DNA of 64,000 nt, taken from NCBI RefSeq assembly GCF_003846185.1, contig NZ_ML123034.1, positions 1,742,569 to 1,806,568 of the forward strand. The letters run 5' to 3'. Position 1 is the first letter of the stretch; the number at the start of each line of letters is the position of its first letter. The notes beneath the pieces are model-generated. The model did no database searches. It was not told where the DNA came from and saw only the letters and a program-made list of their open reading frames with translations. This DNA comes from Streptomyces sp. ADI96-02 (lineage in GTDB: Bacteria > Actinomycetota > Actinomycetes > Streptomycetales > Streptomycetaceae). The translations under genes and the position numbers were made by a program. Positions 35,556 to 45,504 of the stretch are shown here, in pieces.

Positions 35556-36290
35556 TCAGTCCCGGTGCAGCAGCCCGCGCGCGACCAGCTCCAGCACCGT
35601 GGCGACGGCCACCGCCTGGACGGCCATCAGGGCCACCAGGACGAACAGTTGCACCGCGCCCGCCTGGACCGGTGACGCGCCGCCCAGCAGCATGCCGACG
35701 AACGCGCCCGGCAGGGTGACGAGACCGACCGTCCGGGTCTGGTCCAGTCCGGGCAGCAACGCGTCCGACGCCGCCGGGCGTACGATCTCCAGCCGCGCGT
35801 CCCGGTCGAGCAGCCCGAGGGCCATCGCCGCCTCCACCTCGCCGCGCCGGGCGGCCATCTCGTCCAGCGCGCGCCGCCCGCTCAGGACGGTCGCGGTCAG
35901 CGCCCCGCCGATGAGGATGCCCGTCACCGGAATGAGCGCCAGGCCCCGGACCGGCACGAGCCCCGTGATCAGCAGCGCCACCACCACCGGCAGCACGCCC
36001 GCCGCGATCGGCACGGCCGCCCACCGCCAGGTCCGGTTGCCGGTGATCCGCCGCCCCGCCGTCCACACCGCCACGGCGAACATCAGCGCCACGAAGGCGA
36101 GCAGGGGCGGCAGGCCGCGCGCGACCCACCCGATCACCAGGGAGACGACGCCGAGTTGGACCGCGGCCCGTATCCCGGCCACCAGGATCTCGCGCGATCG
36201 GCCCAGCGAGGCCCACGCGGCGACACCGGCCGCGAACACCAACAGGACGGCGAGGACGACCCCGAGAGTGGGGGACACGGGTAGCAGCAC
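35556..36290 (-). CDS. ABC permease, FetB/YbbM (UPF0014) family
   Basis: 244 residues if started at GTG 36290; ATG 36332 (258 residues) is closer to the usual FetB length, and neither has a convincing ribosome site. Seven hydrophobic helices; RAAVQLGVVSLVIGW, TGILIGGALTAT and TVGLVTLPGAFVGMLLGGASP are hallmark segments of the family. E. coli FetB works with the ATPase FetA in iron homeostasis and peroxide resistance. No ATPase gene is adjacent here, so its partner must be elsewhere or it acts alone. Confidence 0.85.
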   Translation of the reverse strand: MLLPVSPTLGVVLAVLLVFAAGVAAWASLGRSREILVAGIRAAVQLGVVSLVIGWVARGLPPLLAFVALMFAVAVWTAGRRITGNRTWRWAAVPIAAGVLPVVVALLITGLVPVRGLALIPVTGILIGGALTATVLSGRRALDEMAARRGEVEAAMALGLLDRDARLEIVRPAASDALLPGLDQTRTVGLVTLPGAFVGMLLGGASPVQAGAVQLFVLVALMAVQAVAVATVLELVARGLLHRD

Positions 36291-36555
36291 CCGGCCACGA
36301 TAGGGCCGCCGGACAGCGGGCGGGCCGGACATCGGGCGGGCCGGACAGCGGGCGGGCGAGGCTCCGCCGCCCCAACACACCGAGTACGCCCCCGGGATCA
36401 CTTCACCCCCGCACAACCCGCCCTACCCCTTGATGTGACGTGCACATGTCGTCACTCTGTTACCTGGCGCCCACTCAGCAGAAACCTTGCGCCGCAACGA
36501 TGACCGGGCTCCACCGGCCGCCCGTCCAAGCACCCCCCACATCAAGGGAGTTTCC

Positions 36556-37200
36556 ATGTCAGGTGTCTACGCGCGTCGCACCGCCGTCGCCGCCGCAACC
36601 GCCGCCCTCGCCGCCACCTCCGTCCTGTTCACCGCGCCGACCGCCTCGGCGGCCATGCCCACGCCGGTCAGCGCGGCGACCGCACGCACCTATCTCGGCC
36701 AGCTCACCGTCGGCGCGGAGGGCTCGTCCAGCGGGTACAGCCGCGACAAGTTCCCGCACTGGATCACCCAGTCGGGGGCCTGCAACACACGCGAGGTGGT
36801 CCTGAAGCGCGACGGTTCGAACGTCCAGCAGGACTCCTCCTGCGCCGCGGTGAGCGGCAGTTGGTACTCGCAGTACGACGGGGCGACCTGGAGCGCCGCC
36901 TCCGACCTGGACATCGACCACATGGTCCCGCTGGCCGAGGCGTGGCGCTCGGGAGCGAGCGGCTGGACCACGGCGCAGCGGCAGTCCTTCGCCAACGACC
37001 TGACCCGCCCGCAGCTCATCGCCGTCACCGACAACGTCAACCAGGCCAAGGGCGACAAGGACCCGGCCGAGTGGATGCCGTCCCGCGCGGCGTACACGTG
37101 CACCTACGTCCGCGCCTGGGTCCATGTGAAGCACTACTACGGTCTCAGCGTCGACTCGGCCGAGAAGAGCGCGCTCCAGTCGGCCCTGAACGGCTGCTGA
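36556..37200 (+). CDS. Secreted HNH-family endonuclease (DUF1524/GmrSD C-terminal-like)
   Basis: 214 residues from ATG 36556 (AAGGGAG upstream). A Sec signal peptide with Arg pair (YARRTAVAAATAALAATSV..TASAA) precedes the mature domain. DIDHMVPLAEAWRSGASGW is the core His-Val-Pro motif of the DUF1524 HNH fold, followed by NDLTRPQLIAVTDNVNQAKGDKDPAEW with the expected Asn residues. Two Cys pairs may form disulfides. Likely an extracellular nuclease for nutrient scavenging or DNA turnover. Monocistronic, 88 bp before the PhoD gene. Confidence 0.88.
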   Translation: MSGVYARRTAVAAATAALAATSVLFTAPTASAAMPTPVSAATARTYLGQLTVGAEGSSSGYSRDKFPHWITQSGACNTREVVLKRDGSNVQQDSSCAAVSGSWYSQYDGATWSAASDLDIDHMVPLAEAWRSGASGWTTAQRQSFANDLTRPQLIAVTDNVNQAKGDKDPAEWMPSRAAYTCTYVRAWVHVKHYYGLSVDSAEKSALQSALNGC

Positions 37201-37288
37201 CCGCGCGGGCCGCCATAAGACGTACGCCCGCGCGGTGCCGTTCCGTACGCTCGGACTCGTCCGTGACCACGGAGCGAGGAGGCACCAC

Positions 37289-38971
<1,683 letters not shown>

Positions 38972-39079
38972 ACGATTTTCCGCCACGCAGCAGAATGTTG
39001 AACTTGCAAGCACTGATGAGGTTTCCCTAACCTGAGGCGCTCAATCGGTTCACGTCCCCCCACGACCGAAGGAGCCCCC

Positions 39080-39538
39080 ATGCCCCTCCGCCTGTCCCTC
39101 CGCCTGAACGAGGCCCAGCCCTACGCGCTCGGCCTCTACCGCTTCGCCATCGGCCTGATCTTCGCCCTGCACGGCGCCTCCACGCTCTTCGGCGTGTTCG
39201 GCGGCCGGGAGGCGGAGGCCGGGGCCTGGCCCGGCTGGTACGCCGCCCTGATCCAACTCGTCTGCGGCGCGCTGGTCGCCCTCGGCCTCGGCACCCGCGC
39301 CGCCGCCTTCCTCGCGTCCGGCTCGATGGCCTACGCGTACTTCACGGTCCACCAGCCGCAGGCGCTCATGCCGACGGAGAACGGCGGCGAAGCCTCGGCG
39401 ATCTTCTGCTGGGCGTTCCTCCTGCTGGTCTTCACCGGGCCGGGCGCGCTGGCCGTGGACCGGTTCTTCGGCGGGCGGAAGGAGCACGCCCCCGTCGAGA
39501 CGGCCCGGCACGAGGAGCCCCGGACCGTCTCGGTCTGA
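39080..39538 (+). CDS. DoxX-family membrane protein
   Basis: 152 residues from ATG 39080 (AAGGAG upstream). Four helices; YRFAIGLIFALHGASTLFGVFGG and the third/fourth-helix block SGSMAYAYFTVHQPQALMPTENGGEASAIFCWAF are typical DoxX features. DoxX-like proteins take part in quinone- or thiol-linked redox processes at the membrane, often with superoxide dismutase in mycobacteria. A Cu/Zn-SOD-like gene is directly convergent downstream, which may be coincidence. The C-terminal 20 residues are polar and cytoplasmic. Confidence 0.9.
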   Translation: MPLRLSLRLNEAQPYALGLYRFAIGLIFALHGASTLFGVFGGREAEAGAWPGWYAALIQLVCGALVALGLGTRAAAFLASGSMAYAYFTVHQPQALMPTENGGEASAIFCWAFLLLVFTGPGALAVDRFFGGRKEHAPVETARHEEPRTVSV

Positions 39539-39586
39539 CCCGACGCCCCCGCCGGGCCGGGGTGGCGCGGTGCGGGACGCCCGGCG

Positions 39587-40579
39587 TCACCCCGTGCCGT
39601 AGGGCCCGAACGGCACCGTGAAGCACGCGATCCGTTCGCCCGCGCCACCCTGCTCGTCGTGGATGACCACCGACCGTGCGCCGCCCTCGCGGAAGCCCCA
39701 GCCGTGCCGGGCCCGCGCCGCGCCGTTCCCGTGCCGGTCGGTGCGGAAGTCCAGCCACACCTCGTTCTCCGGGTCGGCGGTGGCGGACGGACGGTGCTGG
39801 TAGTGCGGCCCGGCCGCCGCCGGATCGGCTCCGCACGGAGAGGTGTGGACGTGCGCGCCGTACGCGCGGTTCGCGACGAGCCCCTCCAGCCGGGCCGCGA
39901 CCCCGGTCCCGGCCCGGTCCGCGTACTGCGCCACCTCGATCCGCGCGGCCGGCGGCACGAGCCGGGCGTCGTACGTCAGGGCGTCGGACGGGACGAACGC
40001 GCCGGGCGGGGAGAAGACCCCGTGCTTACGGGCCCAGGACGCGCCCCCGCCGGCCGGCCCCACACCGCCGGCCACCTCCGCACCTCCGCCGGCGGATCCG
40101 ACTCCGCCGGCCGCACCCGTCCCCGTGCCCCCGGAGCCCGTGCCCGCCGTTCCCGTGCCCGCCGTTCCCGTGCGCCGGGAGCCCCTGCCCCCGGAGCCCG
40201 CACCACTCGGCCCCTGCCCGCCGTGCGCCGCATGGCTGTCGGCCGCCCCCTGACCGCCGTGCCCGCTCGCCCCGCTCTGCCGACTCGCCCCGCTCTGCCC
40301 GCCGTCCGCTCCGTGGGCCGCGCCGAGGCCGCCCGCCAGCACGAGCAGGACGGCCGCTCCCGCGACCACCCCCGAGACCCGCGGAAGCGCTCCGCTCCGC
40401 CGCGCTCCCGCTCTGCGGCCTGTCAGGTGCGAGGGGGCGGTCGCGCCGCGGTCCACAACCTGGTCCGTGACGCGATCGCCGGCGCGGTCCGCCTCGTGGT
40501 CCGTGCCGCGGTCCGCCTGGTGGTCCGTGCCGTGGTCCGTACCGTGCGCTGTCGTCGTCCGTACCGAGCCTGCCGTCAT
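39587..40579 (-). CDS. Cu/Zn superoxide dismutase family protein
   Basis: 330 residues from ATG 40579 (GGAG upstream). A repetitive hydrophilic N-terminus (TDHGTDHQADRGTDHEADR) is followed by a helix at about 72-90 (VSGVVAGAAVLLVLAGGL), a long Gly/Ser/Thr linker, and a C-terminal SOD-like domain. YGAHVHTSPCG, GPHYQHRP and NEVWLDFRTDRHGNG give the metal His residues and the first disulfide Cys; the last block has CFTVPFG with the second Cys. Probably displayed outside on a membrane stalk. The active-site Arg is not evident, so it could be metal binding without dismutase activity. Confidence 0.8.
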   Translation of the reverse strand: MTAGSVRTTTAHGTDHGTDHQADRGTDHEADRAGDRVTDQVVDRGATAPSHLTGRRAGARRSGALPRVSGVVAGAAVLLVLAGGLGAAHGADGGQSGASRQSGASGHGGQGAADSHAAHGGQGPSGAGSGGRGSRRTGTAGTGTAGTGSGGTGTGAAGGVGSAGGGAEVAGGVGPAGGGASWARKHGVFSPPGAFVPSDALTYDARLVPPAARIEVAQYADRAGTGVAARLEGLVANRAYGAHVHTSPCGADPAAAGPHYQHRPSATADPENEVWLDFRTDRHGNGAARARHGWGFREGGARSVVIHDEQGGAGERIACFTVPFGPYGTG

Positions 40580-40775
40580 GCGCTGCTCCAGGGCCTCTCG
40601 CCGATGCTGTCCTTCTCCTAACGGCACAGCGTCCGCGAGGTGTACGTGACCTGCACAACATCACCCGGCCCGCCTCCTGCGCGATACCCCCTTCGGCGTA
40701 CGCTGTACAGCTGACACTGCCGCCCCTGCCGCTCCCCTGCGACGTCGCGGCGTTGACACGATCGGGGAGTAGACG

Positions 40776-41519
40776 GTGCTTGAGAGTGTGGGCGCGCTGA
40801 CCAGCAGCCCATGGATCTACGCGGTGGTCGCCCTCTCGGTGCTCCTGGACGTGTTCCTGCCCCTGCTGCCCAGCGGTGTCCTCGTGATCACGGCGGCCAC
40901 GGCGGCGGCTGCCGGCTCCACCACGGTCAGCGCCACGGGCGGCGGGGCGACCGGGCAGGTGCCCTCCCTGGTCGTACTGATCCTCTGCGCGGCGACGGCC
41001 TCGGTGCTCGGCGACCTGGTCGCGTACCGGCTGGCCTGGCGCGGCGGTGACCGGTTGGACCGGGCCATCGCCCGCTCCCGGCGTCTCACCACCGCGCAGG
41101 AGCGCCTCGGCGCGGCCCTGAGCCGGGGCGGCGGCGCGCTGGTGATCATCGCCCGGTTCGCCCCGGCCGGCCGCTCCGTGGTCTCGCTCGGTGCGGGCGC
41201 GGCGCACCGCAGGGTGCGCGACTTCCTGCCGTGGTCGGCGCTGGCGGGCCTGGCCTGGGCGGGCTACAGCGTGGGGCTGGGCTACTTCGGCGGCCGGTGG
41301 CTGGGCTCGACCTGGTTCGGGACGGCCGTATCGGTCCTGGCGCTGTTCGTCGCCGGCGGGCTGGCGGCGTTCCTGATGAAGCGCCCGGCCGGGGCGGACG
41401 CGACCGCGTCGGCGGCCGACGCGACGCCGAACGCGGCGGCAGCCGCTCTCCCGCCGGTCTCCGTACCGGCACCTGCCAGCGCACCGGCGGCCCCTGCTCC
41501 GTCGCCGGTCACGCCCTGA
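40776..41519 (+). CDS. DedA/VTT-family membrane protein
   Basis: 247 residues from GTG 40776 (GGGGAG upstream). LDVFLPLLPSGVLVITAA is the re-entrant first hydrophobic region, and RFAPAGRSVVSLGAGAAHRRVRDFLPWSALAGLAW corresponds to the conserved G-R-x3 block of DedA. These proteins are linked to lipid-carrier (polyprenyl phosphate) recycling and membrane-potential maintenance. The C-terminal 50 residues are Ala/Pro-rich and disordered. Divergent from the SOD-like gene. Confidence 0.88.
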   Translation: MLESVGALTSSPWIYAVVALSVLLDVFLPLLPSGVLVITAATAAAAGSTTVSATGGGATGQVPSLVVLILCAATASVLGDLVAYRLAWRGGDRLDRAIARSRRLTTAQERLGAALSRGGGALVIIARFAPAGRSVVSLGAGAAHRRVRDFLPWSALAGLAWAGYSVGLGYFGGRWLGSTWFGTAVSVLALFVAGGLAAFLMKRPAGADATASAADATPNAAAAALPPVSVPAPASAPAAPAPSPVTP

Positions 41520-41545
41520 TCCTCCGGGACCTCAGCTCCTGGCCC

Positions 41546-41767
41546 TCAGCTCCTGGCCGCGCCCCGTATTTCGAGGCCGTCCAGCAGCGTCATGGTGGCT
41601 GCGGTGATCTCGTCGACGGCACGATCGAACACCTCGCGGTTGTGCGCGGCGGGCGCCCGGAAACCGGACACCTTCCGCACGTACTGAAGGGCTGCGGCCC
41701 GCATGTCCTCCTCGGTGGCCTCTCCGGGGAGAGCGGGCGGGCGAAGGGTCTTGATACTGCGGCACAT
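41546..41767 (-). CDS. DUF2277-family protein
   Basis: 73 residues from ATG 41767. MCRSIKTLRPP at the start and RAAALQYVRKVSGFRAPAAHN in the middle define the family, which is widespread in bacteria with no known role; the N-terminal CRSIK with a conserved Cys is its hallmark. Small helical protein, cytoplasmic. Convergent with DedA. Length is normal. Confidence 0.88.
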   Translation of the reverse strand: MCRSIKTLRPPALPGEATEEDMRAAALQYVRKVSGFRAPAAHNREVFDRAVDEITAATMTLLDGLEIRGAARS

Positions 41768-41903
41768 GCCTCCAGTGTGGACCGCACCACTGACAAGAGC
41801 GATCGGCCCGATCCGGCGCGGTGGCCGCACCGCTCGGACGAACCGCGGGCGGTGCGGACCCGACCCGGGTACCGCGCCGCCCGCGGCTTCGCCGCCTCCC
41901 CCG

Positions 41904-42365
41904 TCAGACCACGGTCCTCGACCGGTCCCTCGACCGGTCGGTGCACAGGGCCCAGATGACGAAGATGTCGATGGCGATGGTCACGACGGCCCACACCGGC
42001 TGGTACGGGAGCCACATGAAGTTGGCGATCAGAGTGAGCGAGGCGATCACCACACCCAGCACACGGGCCCACGTCCGGCCGCTGAGGATGCCCCAGCCGA
42101 CGATGATGAGGATCACGCCGAGGACGAGGTGGATCCAGCCCCACGAGCTCACGCTGAACTTGAAGACGTAGTCGTTGATGCGCGCGTACACGTCGTTGGT
42201 GGCGATCCCGGCGATGCCCTTGAGCACTCCGAGGACACCGTCCACGAAGAGCAGGACTCCGGCGAACATCGTCCCTCCGGCGGCCCACGGGCTGCCGGTT
42301 CTGACGTCCGACCCGGAGGAGGCGGGGCTCGATGGGCCGGGCGTGGGTGAGCTGGGTTGCGACAT
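41904..42365 (-). CDS. DUF7144-like four-helix membrane protein
   Basis: 153 residues. A Ser/Pro-rich N-terminal 25 residues is followed by four helices; FAGVLLFVDGVLGVLKGIAGIA, WGWIHLVLGVILIIVGWGILSGRTWARVLGV and LWAL-type end are like small actinobacterial stress-associated membrane proteins that I recall as DUF7144. A strong hairpin GGGCACCACGC/GCGTGGTGCCC (42386-42409) lies upstream of the start in the leader. Function unknown. Confidence 0.75.
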   Translation of the reverse strand: MSQPSSPTPGPSSPASSGSDVRTGSPWAAGGTMFAGVLLFVDGVLGVLKGIAGIATNDVYARINDYVFKFSVSSWGWIHLVLGVILIIVGWGILSGRTWARVLGVVIASLTLIANFMWLPYQPVWAVVTIAIDIFVIWALCTDRSRDRSRTVV

Positions 42366-42533
42366 GGGAACTCCTCTGACGGAACGGGCACCACGCCTGC
42401 GTGGTGCCCGACCTGCCCTGTCGGTCTGGACTGATCAGCTCCGACGTTCCTCGCGGCAGGCCGGGCCAGCCACCTGGATGCACCCGAACGGGTGAAGTGT
42501 CAGGGGCCTCGACCACGACGACGTCGCACGGGA

Positions 42534-42752
42534 TCACCCCCAGGTGTCCAGGTCGCCGCCGCGCCATTCGATCAGCTCGGGCCGGTTCAGCTCGACGACT
42601 TCCTGCGGCCCCGGGCCGAGCCCGGCGGCCCGCAGCAGGGAGGCCACCTCACCGCGCCCGTGCGCCAGCCCCACGATCTGCCCACGCACGGTGACCCGCC
42701 GCCCCCCGGTCGCGGAGGGCGGATGGACGATCACGGGAGGATGCTCGGCCAT
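42534..42752 (-). CDS. Small conserved hypothetical protein
   Basis: 72 residues from ATG 42752, which is close behind GGAGG. MAEHPPVIVHPPSATGGRRVTVRGQIVGLAHG then LLRAAGLG, NRPELIEWRGGDLDTWG. The Trp-Arg-Gly-Gly end and length look like a small conserved Streptomyces protein; no motif tells a function. Codon use is normal for the genome. Confidence 0.55.
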   Translation of the reverse strand: MAEHPPVIVHPPSATGGRRVTVRGQIVGLAHGRGEVASLLRAAGLGPGPQEVVELNRPELIEWRGGDLDTWG

Positions 42753-42921
42753 GCCTCCACGGTGCACCGGGGCCTGCGGAGCCGCATCCGGGCCGCTGTC
42801 GGCCGGCGGATGAACCGGCGTCCGGCCGCCGCGCACGAACGCCGGCGCGTTTCTCGATCACCGAGCGACGTTCGGCTCCGCCCGGCTGCGCGGCCGGGTC
42901 ACGACCAAGAGGGGGACGAAC

Positions 42922-43062
42922 ATGGCCCGCACACTGCGGATGCTCGGCACCAACTCGAAGACCGGCGAGTGCCCGACGCTCTACGAGAACGTCGACTCGG
43001 GCGAGGTCCAGGGATACACCGTCGACCGAGCGCTGCTCGTCAACTTCGCCCCGAAGAAGTGA
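42922..43062 (+). CDS. 46-residue protein preceding DUF6879
   Basis: ATG 42922 with GGGGGACGAAC upstream; product MARTLRMLGTNSKTGECPTL.. ends NFAPKK. Too short for routine calling, but a good ribosome site, correct GC3 and the 4-bp GTGA overlap of its stop with the next start support it. Similar tiny partners accompany DUF6879-type genes in Streptomyces islands (recollection, not checked). Function unknown. Confidence 0.65.
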   Translation: MARTLRMLGTNSKTGECPTLYENVDSGEVQGYTVDRALLVNFAPKK

Positions 43063-43601
43063 CGTTGCCGAGCGTCGTCTCCGCCGCCCGGATACTCGAC
43101 TTCTTCCGCGACGGCTTCGAGCACACCGCATGGCGGCTGGAGACCCGCCGGGAGTACGCCGCCGACCAGGAAACCGTGGAGTACCGGCAGTTCCTCCAAG
43201 GTGTCGCGCCGCCCCGCGACGAGGACGGCCCCTGGTTCGTCAACGTCCGCGCGCAGACAGCGACCGGGCGGCGCATCGCGAGCGTCCGCCTGGTCGACGA
43301 ACCTGCGACAGACAACCAGCGGTACTTGCTGGCCACGACGCCCGACAACCTTGGCACCGGCGAGGACATCAGGTACCTGCACCGCTCCGCGGCCGCAGCC
43401 ATCGGTCTCGGCTGCGAAGAGGACTTCTGGCTGTTCGACTCCCGAGTCGTCGCACGCTTCAACTGCAACGACACCGACCGGCGAATGGAGCTGACAACCG
43501 ATCCGGAGCAGGTGGTCCGGGCGTGCCGGATCCGCGACGCGGCATGGCACCACGCTGCTAGGTACGAAGAGTTCATCCGACGGGTACGTTCCCCCATGTA
43601 A
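43059..43601 (+). CDS. DUF6879-family protein
   Basis: 180 residues from GTG 43059, overlapping the 46-residue gene by 4 bp. FFRDGFEHTAWRLETRREYA, RYLLATTPDNLGTGEDIRYL and EDFWLFDSRVVARF fit the family, which is common in Streptomyces next to small helix-turn-helix or signalling proteins. No catalytic motif is known. It and its partner form a two-gene unit just outside the tRNA-Val island, in a stretch with slightly lower GC than average. Confidence 0.78.
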   Translation: MTLPSVVSAARILDFFRDGFEHTAWRLETRREYAADQETVEYRQFLQGVAPPRDEDGPWFVNVRAQTATGRRIASVRLVDEPATDNQRYLLATTPDNLGTGEDIRYLHRSAAAAIGLGCEEDFWLFDSRVVARFNCNDTDRRMELTTDPEQVVRACRIRDAAWHHAARYEEFIRRVRSPM

Positions 43602-44098
43602 GCACCGACTATCAGCGGGCCCGGGTCCTCCTCGGCGTGCGAAGCCGAGAGCTGCGCACCGAGCCGGCCTGACCGTGCGGGAGTTCGCCGCCCGCTGCCG
43701 CTGGGCGCCCTCCAACGCGCCGACACACAGCACCGCCTGCCGCGGCCCGCTCCCGCACATCGCCGCAGCCGAACAGCACGCCGCGTGCACCCGCCAGGGC
43801 TGTGCGTGCACCTGCCACACCTGAGCCGGCGCCCCGGCCGCCCGCAGACAGGACCCGCACACCCTCCGGTCGGCCACCCCCTGAGGCAAGGCGCCTCATC
43901 AAGGAAGGTGGTAGCCCTGAGGAGATCCAGGCCGCGCTGGAGGCGTGGCGACGAGCCCAGCCGCAGTTGCAAGAGCTCGAAGTGCGCGCCGAGGACCCGC
44001 CCGGTTCAGCCGCATGGTCCGGACGCACGGTAGCGGCCCGCCCTTGAGAGCAGGCCGCTTTACCGCACCTACTGGGGTGGCAGTGCGTGGAAAGGGCA
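43602..44098. other. Non-coding or decayed region
   Basis: About 500 bp without a convincing gene. A possible small ORF at 43675-43824 (+) would encode 49 residues rich in Cys/His (TRQGCACTCHT end) and lacks a good ribosome site; a second open stretch around 43880-44045 (EEIQAALEAWRRAQPQLQ) looks like a gene remnant. This is probably the original chromosomal flank of the tRNA-Val gene with decayed accessory DNA. Confidence 0.4.
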
Positions 44099-44133
44099 AA
44101 TCCCCAGGTCGCCTGTACCCCGACCTGGGGATT
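44099..44133. terminator. Hairpin next to the left att site
   Basis: AATCCCCAGGTCG and CGACCTGGGGATT are perfectly complementary (13 bp) with loop CCTGTACCC, 10 bp beyond the tRNA fragment. Probably the original terminator of tRNA-Val before the island inserted. Confidence 0.7.
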
Positions 44134-44143
44134 CGGTAGTACG

Positions 44144-44188
44144 TGGTGGGCGCGGACGGTTTCGAACCGCCGACATCTGCTTTGTAAG
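44144..44188 (-). repeat. Left attachment site: 45-bp tRNA-Val 3' duplicate
   Basis: Identical over 45 bp to 49096-49140, the 3' part of tRNA-Val from the anticodon stem through CCA. Identity ends at TTGTAAG, after which the sequences diverge. It is a tRNA fragment, not a functional tRNA. Confidence 0.9.
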
Positions 44189-44271
44189 TTCGGCCGAAGG
44201 TGGTCAAGCACCCTGGCGGGCCCGGCCGCGGCCGCCGTCCAGGATTCTCCCAGGCTGCCGTTGTGCACCGA

Positions 44272-44295
44272 CGTTGATGTCGGCAGTGGATGTCA
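44272..44295 (+). repeat. Island-end direct repeat, left copy
   Basis: CGTTGATGTC-GGC-AGTGGATGTCA matches 49035-49058 at 22 of 24 positions. Each copy contains two GATGTC half-units 15 bp apart. Position just inside both att sites suggests integrase arm-type binding sites. Confidence 0.6.
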
Positions 44296-45278
44296 GCTCA
44301 CGGGTTCGGCATCTGCGTCGGCTGCCCTGCGCGGTCGTGTCAAAGCCGCGGCGGCCCGCCTGTCATCTGCATGCTTCTGCTCTATCGAGGCTCGCAATTC
44401 CGCAGGAGTCGGCCATGGCGCGCGCCGGTGGATCATGCGGTGACAGTTGGCGCAGATGAGGGCGAGATCGCTGAGCTTCGTACGGCCTTCTCCTGCGATA
44501 TGGAGCGGAAGGACGTGGTGGCACTCGATGTACCCGGCACCGCGGTCCCCGTAGATCTTCTCGAAGTCGAAGCCGCACGCCTCACAAGCGAGCCGTCCGC
44601 CACGCTGAAGGACAGAAGCGATCTTCTTCCTACGCAGGCTCTTGTTCCGTTCACGCGCCCGGTGCCGCCGCATGAGCAGCCGCCCCTCCGGCGCGCTGAA
44701 GTCGTCGCCGAACTCCTCGTCCTCGGTCGGCGCGAAGGACTGCAACTCGCCGGTGGCGCACCACCGTTGGTGGGCTTCCCCTGATACTCGGGGTGGCGAT
44801 TGGCGATGTCGAACGTCTTACGGGCGACGCCGTTGGAGTTGCGGAACTTTTCGTTGCGCTCCGCCTCCGCGTGGATGGGAAGCAACTGGAGGAGGGCAGA
44901 CAGCTCCACCACCCGGCCGTCCTCGGCGTCCAGCCCCTTCCAGCCGTTCTCCATCACGAGGTGGCAGGCAAGGATGACCTCGTCGCGAGCCCAGTCCGGG
45001 TTCTTGATGGCCTTGACCGGGAAGCCAACCCGCTTGAGCCACGCCGCGGCATGATCCTTGCCCCCGCTGAACTCGTCCCGCGTGAGGACCCGCCCCTGAT
45101 CCCACTTGTGGGCCACCCCGGCGACAGCTTTGGAGTCGTACTCCTGGCCCTCGTGAACCAGGACGTAGGACCGCGCCTCCCCGAAGCCGTACTTCGTCAG
45201 GAAGGCTTCACGCCCCAACTCGTCATGCTCCGCCAGGACCTTGAGCACGGACTCTCGCGTGATCGCTCCTCTTCGCAT
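44293..45278 (-). pseudogene. ScoMcrA-like type IV restriction endonuclease, frameshifted
   Basis: Frame 1 from ATG 45278 encodes an N-terminal region (EYDSKAVAGVAHKW), then a sulfur-binding-like domain (DWARDEVILACHLVMENG, VVELSALLQLLPIH, RNSNGVARKTFDIANRHPEY) as in ScoMcrA, which cuts phosphorothioated or methylated DNA. At about 44755-44765, after KPTNGG, the frame is lost; the adjacent frame continues to 44293 with TGELQSFAPTEDEEFG and an HNH nuclease (CEACGFDF, IECHHVLPLH, LICANCHRMIH). One inserted base would restore a roughly 328-residue protein. Either a real inactivating deletion or a sequencing error in GCGCCACCGG. Confidence 0.8.
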
Positions 45279-45387
45279 AGAGGGATCGTAAGACCCGGCT
45301 CTGACAACGCCTTCGGCTCCAAGGACGCACCGGAGTGACGCACGACCTCTCCGTCCCCAAGCAACTAACGCGAGTGTCCGCGCGGCG

Positions 45388-45409
45388 CTAGTCCACTCCA
45401 AGCGACTAG
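45388..45409. promoter_or_regulatory. Inverted repeat in divergent promoter
   Basis: CTAGTC (45388-45393) and GACTAG (45404-45409) form a 6+6 inverted repeat between the restriction gene and the toxin gene. A HigA-type operator is possible. Confidence 0.3.
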
Positions 45410-45504
45410 TCAGTGGCGAGCAGACGGCGTCGATTTACCCTCTGTTACGGCCGGGGTTCGCGCGGTAAGGTCAACGCCGCGTGAGGTGCGGGAGGCGGGG
45501 GTGG

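Noticed and set aside
36487..36555. Earlier start for the secreted HNH nuclease
   Set aside because: It would put 23 polar residues before the signal peptide; ATG 36556 has AAGGGAG and a proper signal start.
41590..42567. 325-codon minus-strand frame spanning DUF2277 and DUF7144-like genes
   Set aside because: Overlaps two recognisable small genes in other frames and has no motif.
43675..43824. 49-residue Cys/His-rich ORF
   Set aside because: No ribosome site, poor start context and biased composition; listed only as a possibility in the gene-free region.
44144..44217. Second tRNA-Val gene
   Set aside because: Only the 3' 45 bp are present; the 5' half (D-arm, anticodon loop 5' side) is replaced by unrelated sequence, so it is an att duplicate.
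44293..44745. Independent small HNH endonuclease gene
   Set aside because: Its start is a TTG inside the ScoMcrA-like frame without ribosome site; it fits better as the 3' part of a frameshifted gene.
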